DNA from: Geobacter sp. OR-1
GTDB taxonomy: Bacteria > Desulfobacterota > Desulfuromonadia > Geobacterales > DSM-12255
Reading direction: 5' to 3'
Assembly: GCF_000813145.1 (NCBI RefSeq)
Contig: NZ_BAZF01000001.1
Location: 1-64,000 of the forward strand
Length of the DNA: 64,000 nucleotides
A program made the position numbers and the translations under genes. The notes below the pieces were generated by a model that was not told the DNA's origin, searched no databases, and saw only the letters and a program-made list of their open reading frames with translations. Positions 1-7,662 of the stretch are shown piece by piece (position 1 is the stretch's first letter; the number at the start of each line of letters is the position of its first letter).

Positions 1-28
1 CAACATCTGACAAAAGGTTTTACCGGAT

Positions 29-973
29 ATGACCATACCAACAGCACCAAGCACAACCCCACTGTTTGACGAGGCCTACTACGCTGCCGTAACAGCGGCC
101 ATCAGAGTCGAGGCGACGAAACTGCTTAGCGAAGGGACCGTCAGCGAAGTGATCGGCTATGTTGCCGGCAGAAGACCGGGCAGTGCCATGCCGGCAGTGA
201 TCACCGACCCGGCAAAAGCCAATGATCTGATCTTCTCCCCGGGCTGCCGGAACAACCTCTCGCTCTACCTGACCAAGGCGAAGAAAGAGGTGAAAAAGAG
301 CGGCAAGGTGGCGATCGTGGCCAAGGGGTGCGACATGCGCGCCCTGGCCGGCCTGATCGGCGAGAACCAGCTCAAAAGGGAGAACCTCCATATCATCGGT
401 GTGGCCTGCGCCGGGGTGTACAGCGCCAACAGCGACCAGGCAAAACCGCTCTCAGAAGCTTCTATCGCCCGCAAATGCCGGGAGTGCAAAGTACATCTGC
501 CGGAAGGGGCCGACTTCATTGCCGGCGACCTGCCGCAGCTGCCACAGCTGCCCCCTATCGAGGCCGCAGAACTGGCCAGGCTGGAGGCAATGACACCCGA
601 GGAACGCTGGGCATTCTGGAAAGAGCAGTTCTCCCGGTGCATCAGGTGCCTGGCCTGCCGCCAAGTCTGCCCCTTCTGTTTCTGCGAGCAGTGCCTGTGC
701 GACCGGAACCGTCCCCAGGGGATCGAGTCCACCCCGCGGCCGGCCGGCAACATGGCCTGGCATATTGTCCGCGCCATGCACCTGACCGGCCGGTGCGGCG
801 GCTGCGCCGAATGCGAGCGGGCCTGCCCCATGGATATCCCGCTCAATCTCCTGAACCGGAAGATGGCGCAGGAGATGAAGGAACTGTACGACTTCGAGGC
901 CGGCCTCGCCCCGCAGGAAAAGGGGCCGCTTAACGAGTATAAGGAAGACGACGACCAGTCGTTTATCAAGTAG
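29..973 (+). CDS. Iron-sulfur electron-transfer protein, FlxC/HdrC-associated type
   Basis: 314-residue soluble protein. The C-terminal third carries two ferredoxin-like cysteine clusters: a Cys-rich CIRCLACRQVCPFC segment near residues 204-217, followed by a further Cys-rich stretch, and CGGCAECERACP near 252-263. The N-terminal part resembles the F420-hydrogenase beta-like domain of FlxC and sulfhydrogenase-associated proteins. It is the first of three consecutive plus-strand genes for FeS, FeS and FAD/NAD(P) proteins, the set seen in FlxABCD-HdrABC NADH-dependent electron-bifurcating modules. No hdr or mvhD gene is visible, but the window begins 28 bases upstream, so they may lie outside. 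The family is assigned by recognition; electron donor and acceptor are inference. The stop codon abuts an interspersed repeat. Confidence 0.75.
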   Translation: MTIPTAPSTTPLFDEAYYAAVTAAIRVEATKLLSEGTVSEVIGYVAGRRPGSAMPAVITDPAKANDLIFSPGCRNNLSLYLTKAKKEVKKSGKVAIVAKGCDMRALAGLIGENQLKRENLHIIGVACAGVYSANSDQAKPLSEASIARKCRECKVHLPEGADFIAGDLPQLPQLPPIEAAELARLEAMTPEERWAFWKEQFSRCIRCLACRQVCPFCFCEQCLCDRNRPQGIESTPRPAGNMAWHIVRAMHLTGRCGGCAECERACPMDIPLNLLNRKMAQEMKELYDFEAGLAPQEKGPLNEYKEDDDQSFIK

Positions 974-1093
974 GAAGCGGTTCTTTTCCGCTCACTCGGC
1001 GTAAGTCTTCGGTCTTGCTTGTGTGCCGTAGCGCTGCTACGGCTCCGCGCAACCCCTCGACAGCCTTGATTGAGCGAAAAATACCTCGCTTCC
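972..1093. repeat. Interspersed palindromic repeat, family 1 copy 1
   Basis: About 120 bp between two genes. The ends are inverted (GGAAGCGG at the left, CCTCGCTTCC at the right) and the centre is a hairpin, GCCGTAGCGCTGCTACGGC. The reverse complement aligns over its whole length with 23890-24010, sharing ATCAAGGCTGTCGAG, the GTAGCAGCGCTAC core and GACTTACGCCGA. It carries no plausible gene. In both copies the same end abuts the preceding stop codon. Confidence 0.8.
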
Positions 1094-1117
1094 GGGAATA
1101 TAGCATCGGGATTACAC

Positions 1118-2122
1118 ATGCCAAAGACCATCACCAATCAGAATCTTCAGCTCCTCATCGATACCCTGCTCCAAGCTGGCACCCGTGTCGTCGGTCCCAA
1201 GCGGGCCGATACCATGGTCCTCTACGCCCCGCTCACCACAGGCGAGGAGCTGGACCTGACCGAGCTCCCCCGCCGGTCCGCCAAGGAGACCTTCTTTCCG
1301 CTCTGCGAGGAGATCCTCTCTTATGAGAAGAAGGACGGTAAGACCTGCGTGACCGACGTTGACCTGGGTAAGCTGCCGGAGACGGTGCTGATCGGTGCCC
1401 GGCCGTGCGACTCTGCGGCGCCGGGCATCCTTGATGCGGTCTTCTCCTGGGACTATAATGACGAGTTCTACCTGGAGCGGCGCAAAAAGACCGTGATCGT
1501 CGGTCTTGCCTGCACCAGGGGTGACGATGCCTGTTTCTGCACCGCGGTGGGGTATGCCCCGGACACGAAGCAGGGGAGCGACCTGTTTCTGACCCCGGTC
1601 GAGGGTGGTGGCTTTGTTGCCGAGGCAGTAACAGACAAAGGAACAACCCTGCTGGCAAAACATGCCGGACTGTTTCAGGACCAGGCTGCAGTCAGCCCGC
1701 TGCCGCTGGCACAACCGCAGCTGGCCACGCTGGATCTCGCCAGGATCAAGGAGTGGCTGGACCACAACTTCGAGAGCGATTTCTGGAAGGAGATCGCGGT
1801 CCGCTGCGTGGGCTGCGGGGCCTGTGCCTTTATCTGCCCGGCCTGTCACTGCTTCGATATCAATGACGAGGGTACTGAAGGCAAGGGGTGCCGCCGCAAG
1901 CACTGGGATGCCTGCGGCTTTGCCAAGTTCACCAACCACGCCTCGGGCCATAACCCGCGGGATGTGCAGCCGCAGCGGTATCGCAACCGGATCATGCACA
2001 AGTTCAAGTATTACGACGACAAGTTCGGCAAGACCCTGTGCACAGGATGCGGCCGTTGTATCCGCGCCTGCCCGGTGGGGATCGATATCGCGGCGATTAT
2101 CGAAGAGATCGGTAAGAAATAG
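1118..2122 (+). CDS. 4Fe-4S dicluster protein, FlxB / sulfhydrogenase beta-like
   Basis: 334 residues from the ATG at 1118, which I prefer over the in-frame ATG at 1070 because 1070 lies inside the repeat element and homology-like sequence begins at MPKTITNQNL. Two [4Fe-4S] motifs are visible: CVGCGACAFICPACHC (about 228-243) and CTGCGRCIRACP (about 308-319). The N-terminal two thirds match the beta subunit of sulfhydrogenase-type complexes and FlxB. With the FAD/NAD(P) protein downstream it should pass electrons between NAD(P)H and a partner such as a heterodisulfide reductase or ferredoxin. The partner is not visible here. Confidence 0.78.
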   Translation: MPKTITNQNLQLLIDTLLQAGTRVVGPKRADTMVLYAPLTTGEELDLTELPRRSAKETFFPLCEEILSYEKKDGKTCVTDVDLGKLPETVLIGARPCDSAAPGILDAVFSWDYNDEFYLERRKKTVIVGLACTRGDDACFCTAVGYAPDTKQGSDLFLTPVEGGGFVAEAVTDKGTTLLAKHAGLFQDQAAVSPLPLAQPQLATLDLARIKEWLDHNFESDFWKEIAVRCVGCGACAFICPACHCFDINDEGTEGKGCRRKHWDACGFAKFTNHASGHNPRDVQPQRYRNRIMHKFKYYDDKFGKTLCTGCGRCIRACPVGIDIAAIIEEIGKK

Positions 2123-2130
2123 AAAATCCT

Positions 2131-2249
2131 TCACCGCAAAGACGCAAAGGGCGCAAAGAAAGACAAAAGACTTTTAAAAGTTAAAAGCGACTTCAGGTTT
2201 ACTTTGCGTTCTTTGCGTCTTGAGTGAGCGCAGCGAACGGGCGGTTCAC
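2131..2249. repeat. Imperfect palindrome of CGCAAAG arms
   Basis: The left arm (2133-2158) repeats GACGCAAAGGGCGCAAAG and the right arm (2202-2220) is CTTTGCGTTCTTTGCGTCT, so the two can form a long stem around an AT-rich centre. The right side continues into a GC-rich tail. This is the type of mobile-looking intergenic palindrome common in Geobacter relatives. It lies between the FlxB-like and FlxA-like genes, and would form a hairpin in an operon transcript. Confidence 0.6.
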
Positions 2250-2282
2250 GGTTTCAAGTATCTGACTAAAAAGGTTCCTCTT

Positions 2283-3128
2283 ATGTGCATTCCTGACAAG
2301 AACATCTACAAGCCGTATCTGGCCACCATTGAGAACATCATCGACGAGACCCCGGATGTCCGGACCTTCCGCCTGGTGTTCCAGGATGAAGCGGTGCGCG
2401 ACAGCTTCAGTTTCCGTTCGGGGCAGTTTGCCGAGTACTCGGCCTTTGGCTATGGGGAGTCGACCTTCTGCATCGCCTCGTCGCCGACCCGCAAGGGGTA
2501 TATCGAATGCTGCTTCCGGAGTGTGGGGCGGGTGACCGAGGCGCTGCGGCGGCTGGAAATTGGCGATACCCTCGGGGTGCGCGGGCCGTACGGCAATTCG
2601 TTTCCGATCGAGGCGCTCTATGGCCGGAACCTGGTCTTCGTGGCAGGGGGGATTGCCCTGCCGCCGCTTCGGACCCTGATCTGGAACTGCCTTGACCAGC
2701 GGGACAAGTTCGGGGAGATCACCATCGTCTACGGTGCCCGGACGGAAGATGACCTGGTCTACAAGCACGAGCTCAAGGAGTGGCAGGAAAGAAGCGACGT
2801 CAACCTGGTCAAGACCGTGGACCCGGGCGGCAACAGCGACACCTGGGACGGCAGGGTCGGGTTCGTGCCGACGATCCTGGAGGAGGCGGCGCCCAAGAGC
2901 GACAACTGCGTGGCGCTGGTGTGCGGGCCGCCGATCATGATCAAGTTCACCCTGCCGGTGCTGGAGAAGCTGGGATTCAGCGACGAGAACATCATCACCA
3001 CCCTGGAGAACCGGATGAAGTGCGGCCTGGGCAAGTGCGGCCGCTGCAATGTCGGCAATGTCTATGTCTGTAAGGACGGTCCGGTCTTTACCGCCAAACA
3101 GGTCAAGGAGATGCCGCAGGAGTTCTGA
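2283..3128 (+). CDS. FAD/NAD(P)-binding oxidoreductase, FlxA / sulfhydrogenase gamma-like
   Basis: 281 residues from the ATG at 2283; an in-frame extension to 2220 would run into repeat sequence. The order is a ferredoxin-reductase FAD domain (a degenerate FCIASSP motif in place of RxYS, about 62-68), an NAD(P) domain (GGIALPPLRTL, CGPPIMIKFT) and a C-terminal [2Fe-2S] cluster with CGLGKCGRC and a distal Cys, as in dihydroorotate dehydrogenase electron-transfer subunits. It is the natural flavin entry point for NAD(P)H in the FeS-FeS-FAD operon. The family is confident; the exact complex is inferred from neighbours. Confidence 0.82.
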   Translation: MCIPDKNIYKPYLATIENIIDETPDVRTFRLVFQDEAVRDSFSFRSGQFAEYSAFGYGESTFCIASSPTRKGYIECCFRSVGRVTEALRRLEIGDTLGVRGPYGNSFPIEALYGRNLVFVAGGIALPPLRTLIWNCLDQRDKFGEITIVYGARTEDDLVYKHELKEWQERSDVNLVKTVDPGGNSDTWDGRVGFVPTILEEAAPKSDNCVALVCGPPIMIKFTLPVLEKLGFSDENIITTLENRMKCGLGKCGRCNVGNVYVCKDGPVFTAKQVKEMPQEF

Positions 3129-3155
3129 GGAACCGGTACGGCAAAGGAGCTAACC

Positions 3156-3374
3156 ATGGGCCGCAAACGAAAGTACACCAAGAGTTATGTTATATCTATT
3201 CGCGTTTCCGAAGAGGAGTTCAAGGATCTGAACCTGATCATGGAAACAATGCAGATCAAGAGGGTATCCGACATGATGCGTCAGGCACTAGGCTGCTTTA
3301 AAGACAGCTCATCAACATATTACCGACCTCCGACAAAAAGGAGCCGGATCCAGCCGCTCCGCAGTTTCGCATAA
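3156..3374 (+). CDS. Small basic protein, putative ribbon-helix-helix DNA-binding
   Basis: 72 residues with a good ribosome binding site (AAAGGAG, 6 bases before the ATG). A basic N-terminus (MGRKRKYTKS) is followed by a short strand (YVISIRV) and two predicted helices with a turn (EEEFKDLNLIME, RVSDMMRQALG), the layout of CopG/Arc-type ribbon-helix-helix proteins. The C-terminal tail is basic and probably disordered. It lies 27 bases after the FlxA-like gene and 5 bases before the radical SAM gene, so it may be a local regulator. No operator was identified. Confidence 0.6.
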   Translation: MGRKRKYTKSYVISIRVSEEEFKDLNLIMETMQIKRVSDMMRQALGCFKDSSSTYYRPPTKRSRIQPLRSFA

Positions 3375-3379
3375 AATCC

Positions 3380-4708
3380 ATGCCCTTCCCCCTCCCCTCA
3401 GAGATGGCAATCGATCATCCCGCGCGCCGGGGTGCGCCTGCCAAGCTGTTTGTCGAAGTGACCACCCGCTGCAACCTGAACTGCTTCATGTGCGTCAAAC
3501 AAAACGGGGCTCACGCCATGAACGAAGGGGATCTTTCGCTGGAGCTGTTCTCCCGCCTCACACCCGCTCTGGCCGGGGTTGAAGCACTGGTGCTCAACGG
3601 CATCGGTGAGCCGCTCCTCCGCCCCGACCTGGAAGACTTTATCAGGCACGCAAAGAGACAGATGCCTGCCGACAGCTGGATCGGTTTTCAGTCCAACGGC
3701 CAGCTGCTCACCAACCTGCGGGCATCTTCCCTGATCGATGCCGGTCTGGACCGGATCTGCCTGTCAATGGACGCAGCGCTCCCGGCCACCTTTCAACGCG
3801 TTCGCGAGGGGGGAGAGCTTGCGGATATCGAGCATGCCTTCAGGGCGCTACGCCGGGCAAAGAAACAGTGCCAACGCCCAGGAGTCAGGATAGGGATCGA
3901 ATTCGTCGCCATGCGCAGCAACCTCGACGAACTCCCGTCGGCATTGCGCTGGGCAGCGGAACAGGGAGCCGACTTTGCCATCATAACCCACCTGCTCCCC
4001 TACAGCGACCAGCATGCAGTCGAGGCTGCCTACAGCACCTGCTCCGCCCAGTCCATGGAGCTGTTCAACCGATATCGTACAATTGCCGACGGCCAAGGGC
4101 TCGACATCTATCGCTACCTGGAGGCGCGCTGGAAATACACCCGATCAGCGGAGGAACAACGTCTGGTAAAACTGGTGGAGGAGATGAAACAAGAGGCTGA
4201 CCGGAGCAACCTCTTTACCGACATGAAACGCTTACTGCAAATGGATCCCCACTGGTCAGATCGTGTCGCCACCGTCTTTAACGAAACAACATCTGTCGCA
4301 GAGCAACTCGGGCTGGAACTGCGCCTCCCGGCTATTGCACTCCAGGAGCAGCGCCATTGCAGCTTTATCGAGGAAGGTGGCGCTTTTGTCTCGTGGGATG
4401 GCAACGTTTCCCCCTGTTATTTTCTCTGGCATCGCTACAGCTGTTTTGCCAGCGGCTGGCACCAAGAGGTACAGCCGAAGGTATTCGGCAACCTGCAGCA
4501 GCAAGGCATACTGGAAATCTGGAACTCACCGGCCTACCGCACGTTCCGGGAGCAGGTCGTCGGCTACGACTACCCTACCTGCGTTAACTGCACCCTTGCC
4601 CCCTGTGATTATGTCCAGACTAACGAATTCGTCCAGGACTGCCATATCCGCGAAGTGCCCTGCGGAGCCTGCCTCTGGTGCATGGGCGTCTTCCACTGTT
4701 TGAAATGA
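3380..4708 (+). CDS. Radical SAM/SPASM protein, putative metalloenzyme maturase
   Basis: 442 residues. The radical SAM cluster CNLNCFMC (C31, C35, C38) follows a TTR strand, and a GIGEPLL motif follows at about 73-79. The last 120 residues are a Cys-rich SPASM-type domain (CSFIEEGG, SPCYF, CVNCTLAPC, then a C-rich tail CGACLWC). Such proteins load auxiliary FeS clusters and modify a peptide or metalloenzyme; the arrangement resembles the Geobacter family called putative metalloenzyme maturases. There is no clear ribosome binding site, and the gene starts 5 bases after the small protein, suggesting translational coupling. The substrate is unknown; the upstream Flx proteins or an enzyme outside the window are possibilities. 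Confidence 0.8.
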   Translation: MPFPLPSEMAIDHPARRGAPAKLFVEVTTRCNLNCFMCVKQNGAHAMNEGDLSLELFSRLTPALAGVEALVLNGIGEPLLRPDLEDFIRHAKRQMPADSWIGFQSNGQLLTNLRASSLIDAGLDRICLSMDAALPATFQRVREGGELADIEHAFRALRRAKKQCQRPGVRIGIEFVAMRSNLDELPSALRWAAEQGADFAIITHLLPYSDQHAVEAAYSTCSAQSMELFNRYRTIADGQGLDIYRYLEARWKYTRSAEEQRLVKLVEEMKQEADRSNLFTDMKRLLQMDPHWSDRVATVFNETTSVAEQLGLELRLPAIALQEQRHCSFIEEGGAFVSWDGNVSPCYFLWHRYSCFASGWHQEVQPKVFGNLQQQGILEIWNSPAYRTFREQVVGYDYPTCVNCTLAPCDYVQTNEFVQDCHIREVPCGACLWCMGVFHCLK

Positions 4709-4896
4709 AAATATTTGGTGACTTAGATTTGAGCCGACAACCTGCGTTGTTCAACTTCCAGCATCACATCCCTTACAGATGTTCTGAAATTGCTCAGACA
4801 TCCGCACTTTAACGGTTAGCACGTTCCAATACTAACCCCTCTTCTGTATACACCACTCCGAAATACGCCGACAAGATAGCCACTTATTATTTTGAT

Positions 4897-5076
4897 GAAA
4901 TAGTTGGACCGGTTTATGCTTTATTGGTTGTACAAGCAGCAACTACAAGGGAAGGAGGTTCGTAAGGATAATCTTCTCACAACAAAATAAAGTAACTGCA
5001 GTTCCTGGAGGTTGTGCCTCCAATTGAGTCCTGTCATTACAGGACCACCAGGATTGACCAAATCGATTGACCATCA
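4897..5076 (+). repeat. Tandem 180-bp unit A
   Basis: First of two directly adjacent units with a period of exactly 180 bp and no gaps in the alignment to unit B. Blocks shared without change include AAGGAGGTTCGTAAGGATA, TCTTCTCACAACAAAATA, GAGTCCTGTCATTACAGG and GATTGACCATCA. It contains two short hairpins, GGAGG-TTGTG-CCTCC and CCTGT-CATT-ACAGG. No credible ORF; differences to unit B do not follow a coding pattern. Confidence 0.85.
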
Positions 5077-5256
5077 GAAATTATTGAACCGATTTATGCT
5101 GTACTGGTTGTATGAGCAACGACTACAAGGCAAGGAGGTTCGTAAGGATAGTCTTCTCACAACAAAATAGAACAAGCGCATTTCTTGGAGGTTATGCCTC
5201 CTGTTGAGTCCTGTCATTACAGGGCCACCGAGATTGACCAAATTGATTGACCATCA
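5077..5256 (+). repeat. Tandem 180-bp unit B
   Basis: Second in-register copy. The same two hairpins are preserved (GGAGG-TTATG-CCTCC and CCTGT-CATT-ACAGG), and substitutions cluster in loops and linkers such as the stretch after ACAAAATA. Strong identity over 180 bp implies a recent duplication or selection on both copies. Confidence 0.85.
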
Positions 5257-5382
5257 GATTGAATTGTTGAGAATGAGGAATCGAGTAATAGTCGCTCTTT
5301 GCAAACATACACGTTTCAACATAGGGAAGGTTGTTGATTCCCATAGATCCTGACAAAACAGGATCTCCAGATCACTGGGATA
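5257..5382 (+). repeat. Diverged third unit of the array
   Basis: Shorter than A and B and diverged in sequence, but it keeps two hairpins in the same order with changed bases on both sides: GGGAA-GGTTGTTGA-TTCCC replaces GGAGG/CCTCC, and GATCCTG-ACAAAA-CAGGATC replaces CCTGT/ACAGG. This covariation-like pattern is the main reason to suspect a structured RNA. It leads directly into a terminator. Confidence 0.5.
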
Positions 5383-5415
5383 AAGGCTGGCCGGTTATAG
5401 ACGGTCAGCCTTTTG
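5383..5415 (+). terminator. Rho-independent terminator of the RNA array
   Basis: The stem GGCTGGCCG / CGGTCAGCC (9 bp with one G-U pair) has a short loop and is followed by TTTTGCTTTT on the plus strand. Confidence 0.8.
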
Positions 5416-5432
5416 CTTTTATATTTGAGGAG

Positions 5433-5541
5433 ATAAAAAAATGCCCCGATGCAGGAGGGGCGCAAAGGGGCTAAAAAGGAGGAATGACGTATGCGTTTTG
5501 ATCGTCTTCCTATAACTGCTAATGCTAATCGTGTGCCAAAT
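5433..5541 (+). repeat. Two-copy hairpin module, copy 1
   Basis: Aligns with 11101-11207. Shared blocks include TGCAGGAGGGG, AGGGGCTAA, GTCTTCCT and GTGCCAAAT. The 5' part folds as GCCCC/GGGGC enclosing TGC/GCA, with AGGAGGGG in the loop, a purine-rich Shine-Dalgarno-like or CsrA-like loop. It begins about 18 bases after the array terminator. Role unknown. Confidence 0.65.
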
Positions 5542-5622
5542 ACACATTCAACAAAATCGAATAGTTACAAACAACACCGCGCCTATTGTTGTCCTTCATA
5601 TGAGCATTTATGTTCAGAATAA
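5491..5622 (+). CDS. Possible 43-residue protein
   Basis: An ATG at 5491 is preceded by a near-ideal ribosome binding site (AAAAAGGAGG, 8 bases spacing) and opens 43 codons (MRFDRLPITANANRVP...) to TAA at 5620-5622. The product is polar, with three Cys near its C-terminus (YCCPSYEHLC), and has no recognisable family. It overlaps the two-copy hairpin module, whose second copy at 11.1 kb lacks an equivalent frame, which counts against a conserved protein. It could be a short regulated peptide or chance. Confidence 0.3.
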   Translation: MRFDRLPITANANRVPNTHSTKSNSYKQHRAYCCPSYEHLCSE

Positions 5623-5638
5623 CACCTTGCCGCTTGTT

Positions 5639-6871
5639 TTACGGTTGATCACGCGACAGGTTATCCAGGGCCTTTATCTGTGAGGCAATTATCCCATCCA
5701 GCGATATCCCGAGTGCCTGTAAACCAACGGATGCAGCCCCTAGTTCGAGACGTTCCATCATTTCGGTCAATTCAAGCATACGTCCGTAGACCCCTTGACG
5801 AGAAACAAGGGCGTTCCTGACTTCATCGGAAAGGTTAAGGTCAGAGACTATCTGCTCGATGGATACCTGATAAATGCTGTCGAGCAATGACAAAATCCCG
5901 ATCATGAATGCCTGGTCCGGCGCAGAATGAATTTTACCAAGAACAGGGTGTTCTTTGGCTAATTGTTCCATGAAACCTGCGCGTGCGGTTGCCATTTCAA
6001 CCAAAGGGCTGTCACTGTCCGGCGAGTTTTCTGTAGTGAAGAGTGCCAACTGCACCCACCGCTTGATCTGCTGTCTTCCGAGTATGGTAAGTGCATGGCG
6101 GACATCACGTATTTTTTCTCTCATACCCATTGAAACTGAATTAACCAGAATCAGCAGTTTGTAGGTAAGAGCCGGACTCCCGCGAAACACCTTTTCCATC
6201 GCCGTATATGTCTCATCTGCAAGCAGCAGCTTGAGCAGCTGCAGCATTGCTGAGCTGTATCCATCGATACGTTTTTTTTCGATAAGGGAAGGTCGCGCAA
6301 AAAAATAACCTTGAAAATAGTCAAACCCTAAATCTCTGCATTTCTTAAATGCATCGTTGGTATCAACTTTTTCTGCAAGAAGCTTGGCAGGATAGCGTTT
6401 AAGTTCTTTGACCACACTTTGAAGCCGGTCTGGAGCGGTTTGAATAAGGTCAACCTTTATGATGTCCATAAGTTGATATATGGGATCAAGTTCAGCTTTA
6501 TAGTCATGGTCGTCAAGCGCCATGACAAATCCCGACTCTTTCAGGAACCGGCACCGATTGGCAATAACATCGTCAAAAGAAATATTTCCGACGAGCTCCA
6601 GCCCAATCTGTTCTTTGGGCAGTATTTCAATAGCATTGTTCATAAGCATTTCTACGTCCACATTTATGAATCCCTGTCTTTCCCCAAGAATTCCCTTTAT
6701 GCCAAAGCCGGACAGAGTATTCATAATGACGTTTGCGGTTGCTTGAGAAGCATTCTTCATTGATGCAGAAGCAGTAGAATCGGCAGACCTGAAGAGCAAT
6801 TCATAAGCAACAACCTGTTCCTGCCTGTTGAGTATCGGCTGCCGTCCGACCAGATATCTTGGAGATTCCAT
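5639..6871 (-). CDS. EAL-HDOD signalling protein, probably catalytically impaired
   Basis: 410 residues. The N-terminal half is an EAL-type fold starting YLVGRQPIL with ELLFR in the EAL position (about 24-28). Several phosphodiesterase motifs are altered (LELVGN where a second acidic residue is expected, DDHDY in place of DDFG), though AEKVD and QGYFF remain. The C-terminal half is an HDOD domain (FRGSPALTYKLLILVNS). YuxH/CdgJ-type EAL-HDOD proteins usually act as regulators of motility or surface behaviour. Loss of c-di-GMP hydrolysis is inferred from the motif changes. Confidence 0.85.
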   Translation of the reverse strand: MESPRYLVGRQPILNRQEQVVAYELLFRSADSTASASMKNASQATANVIMNTLSGFGIKGILGERQGFINVDVEMLMNNAIEILPKEQIGLELVGNISFDDVIANRCRFLKESGFVMALDDHDYKAELDPIYQLMDIIKVDLIQTAPDRLQSVVKELKRYPAKLLAEKVDTNDAFKKCRDLGFDYFQGYFFARPSLIEKKRIDGYSSAMLQLLKLLLADETYTAMEKVFRGSPALTYKLLILVNSVSMGMREKIRDVRHALTILGRQQIKRWVQLALFTTENSPDSDSPLVEMATARAGFMEQLAKEHPVLGKIHSAPDQAFMIGILSLLDSIYQVSIEQIVSDLNLSDEVRNALVSRQGVYGRMLELTEMMERLELGAASVGLQALGISLDGIIASQIKALDNLSRDQP

Positions 6872-6924
6872 ACTCGCCCCCTAACAAATCTCTAACTGTC
6901 CGTACTCAGTGGCAAATATACAGA

Positions 6925-7353
6925 TTATAATCTCAGCTTTTCATAGGCTGATTCAGGGTTATTGGAGTTCGCCAAAACTGACAGGGCTTTCAGGATGGAT
7001 GATTTTCGCATCGCCTCTGACGATATTGTCAATCGATCAACATTGGAAGGTCTGTCACCGGTGTCGGTAGAATCAGATTTAACAACATCTTGAGGTTGGG
7101 CAGAGGAAGTGGAATAACCTTTTATCTCGGTTGGCGCTTTTTTGTCCGAACTCTGTTCCGACAACTGAGCAGCTCGTGATCTTGTCAGTGCCTCCTGAGA
7201 GATAGTCACCGTATCGGTTTTTATCTGCTCTATCGCCTTAGCGTCATTTTCTTTTGCCTTTTGAGAAGGGTTCAGATAGGCCGGTTGGGCAAGAGGATTA
7301 ACGTCTTCCGGTTTCATCAACATGCTATTGTATGAAATTTGAACAGTTGACAT
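6925..7353 (-). CDS. Hypothetical protein, low-complexity, polar
   Basis: 142 residues from the ATG at 7353, chosen because AGGAG lies 7 bases upstream; an upstream in-frame start adds 8 residues without a site. It is rich in Ser, Lys, Asp and Gln, with two similar short segments (DTVTISQEAL and VDRLTISSEAM) and a C-terminal helical stretch (SILKALSVLANS). The repeated xVxIS-EA pattern resembles segments in flagellar or anti-sigma-like FlgM proteins, but this is weak. It lies upstream of the EAL-HDOD gene on the same strand, 53 bases apart, so the two may be cotranscribed. Confidence 0.55.
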   Translation of the reverse strand: MSTVQISYNSMLMKPEDVNPLAQPAYLNPSQKAKENDAKAIEQIKTDTVTISQEALTRSRAAQLSEQSSDKKAPTEIKGYSTSSAQPQDVVKSDSTDTGDRPSNVDRLTISSEAMRKSSILKALSVLANSNNPESAYEKLRL

Positions 7354-7662
7354 ATTTAACTCCTGTCTGCCCGCCACTACTTACTCGTTATTATAGATAG
7401 TTATGCAAACACTTCCCTACAGACAACAAACCTCTCAGCTAATGTTTGTACATAATCCGTGCCTGGGAAAATACTGTTGGCAGCCTGTCTCATGACTGGT
7501 CGCATGACCTTGCGATCACTGCAAATCGTTACATGGCTTGAAAAGGGTGGCAGATATACCAGCGGCAGGGGTCATTGGAGGTCAAGGAATCTCAGGTCTC
7601 CATTGACTGTACTGTGGACGTTCCAGGTACTTTGTCAGTAAGGACGGCAGGAAACAGATTGT

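Larger units (their letters stand above)
4897..5415 (+). ncRNA. Candidate structured non-coding RNA array ending in a terminator
   Basis: About 520 bases holding two tandem units, one diverged unit and a T-run terminator, with no credible coding frame and the next gene on the opposite strand, so this reads as an independent transcript or a long 3' UTR of the radical SAM gene. It is rich in GGA triplets, several next to hairpins (for example ACAGGAC, ACAGGATC), so a CsrA-sequestering RNA is one possibility. I found no match to c-di-GMP-I (GEMM), cobalamin, TPP or 6S signatures. No promoter was identified with confidence. The function is unknown. Confidence 0.4.

Noticed and set aside
1015-1100. 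N-terminal extension of the FlxB-like protein through the repeat
   Set aside because: Residues encoded before 1118 come from the palindromic repeat and do not resemble the family.
5433-5480. Possible c-di-GMP-I (GEMM) riboswitch because of GCGCAAAGG
   Set aside because: The element is too short, lacks the paired P1 arms and the conserved GGGCAAACC-type block, and nothing downstream on the same strand would be controlled.
7459-7641. 60-codon plus-strand frame
   Set aside because: No ribosome binding site or recognisable protein character; ordinary chance frame in an intergenic region.
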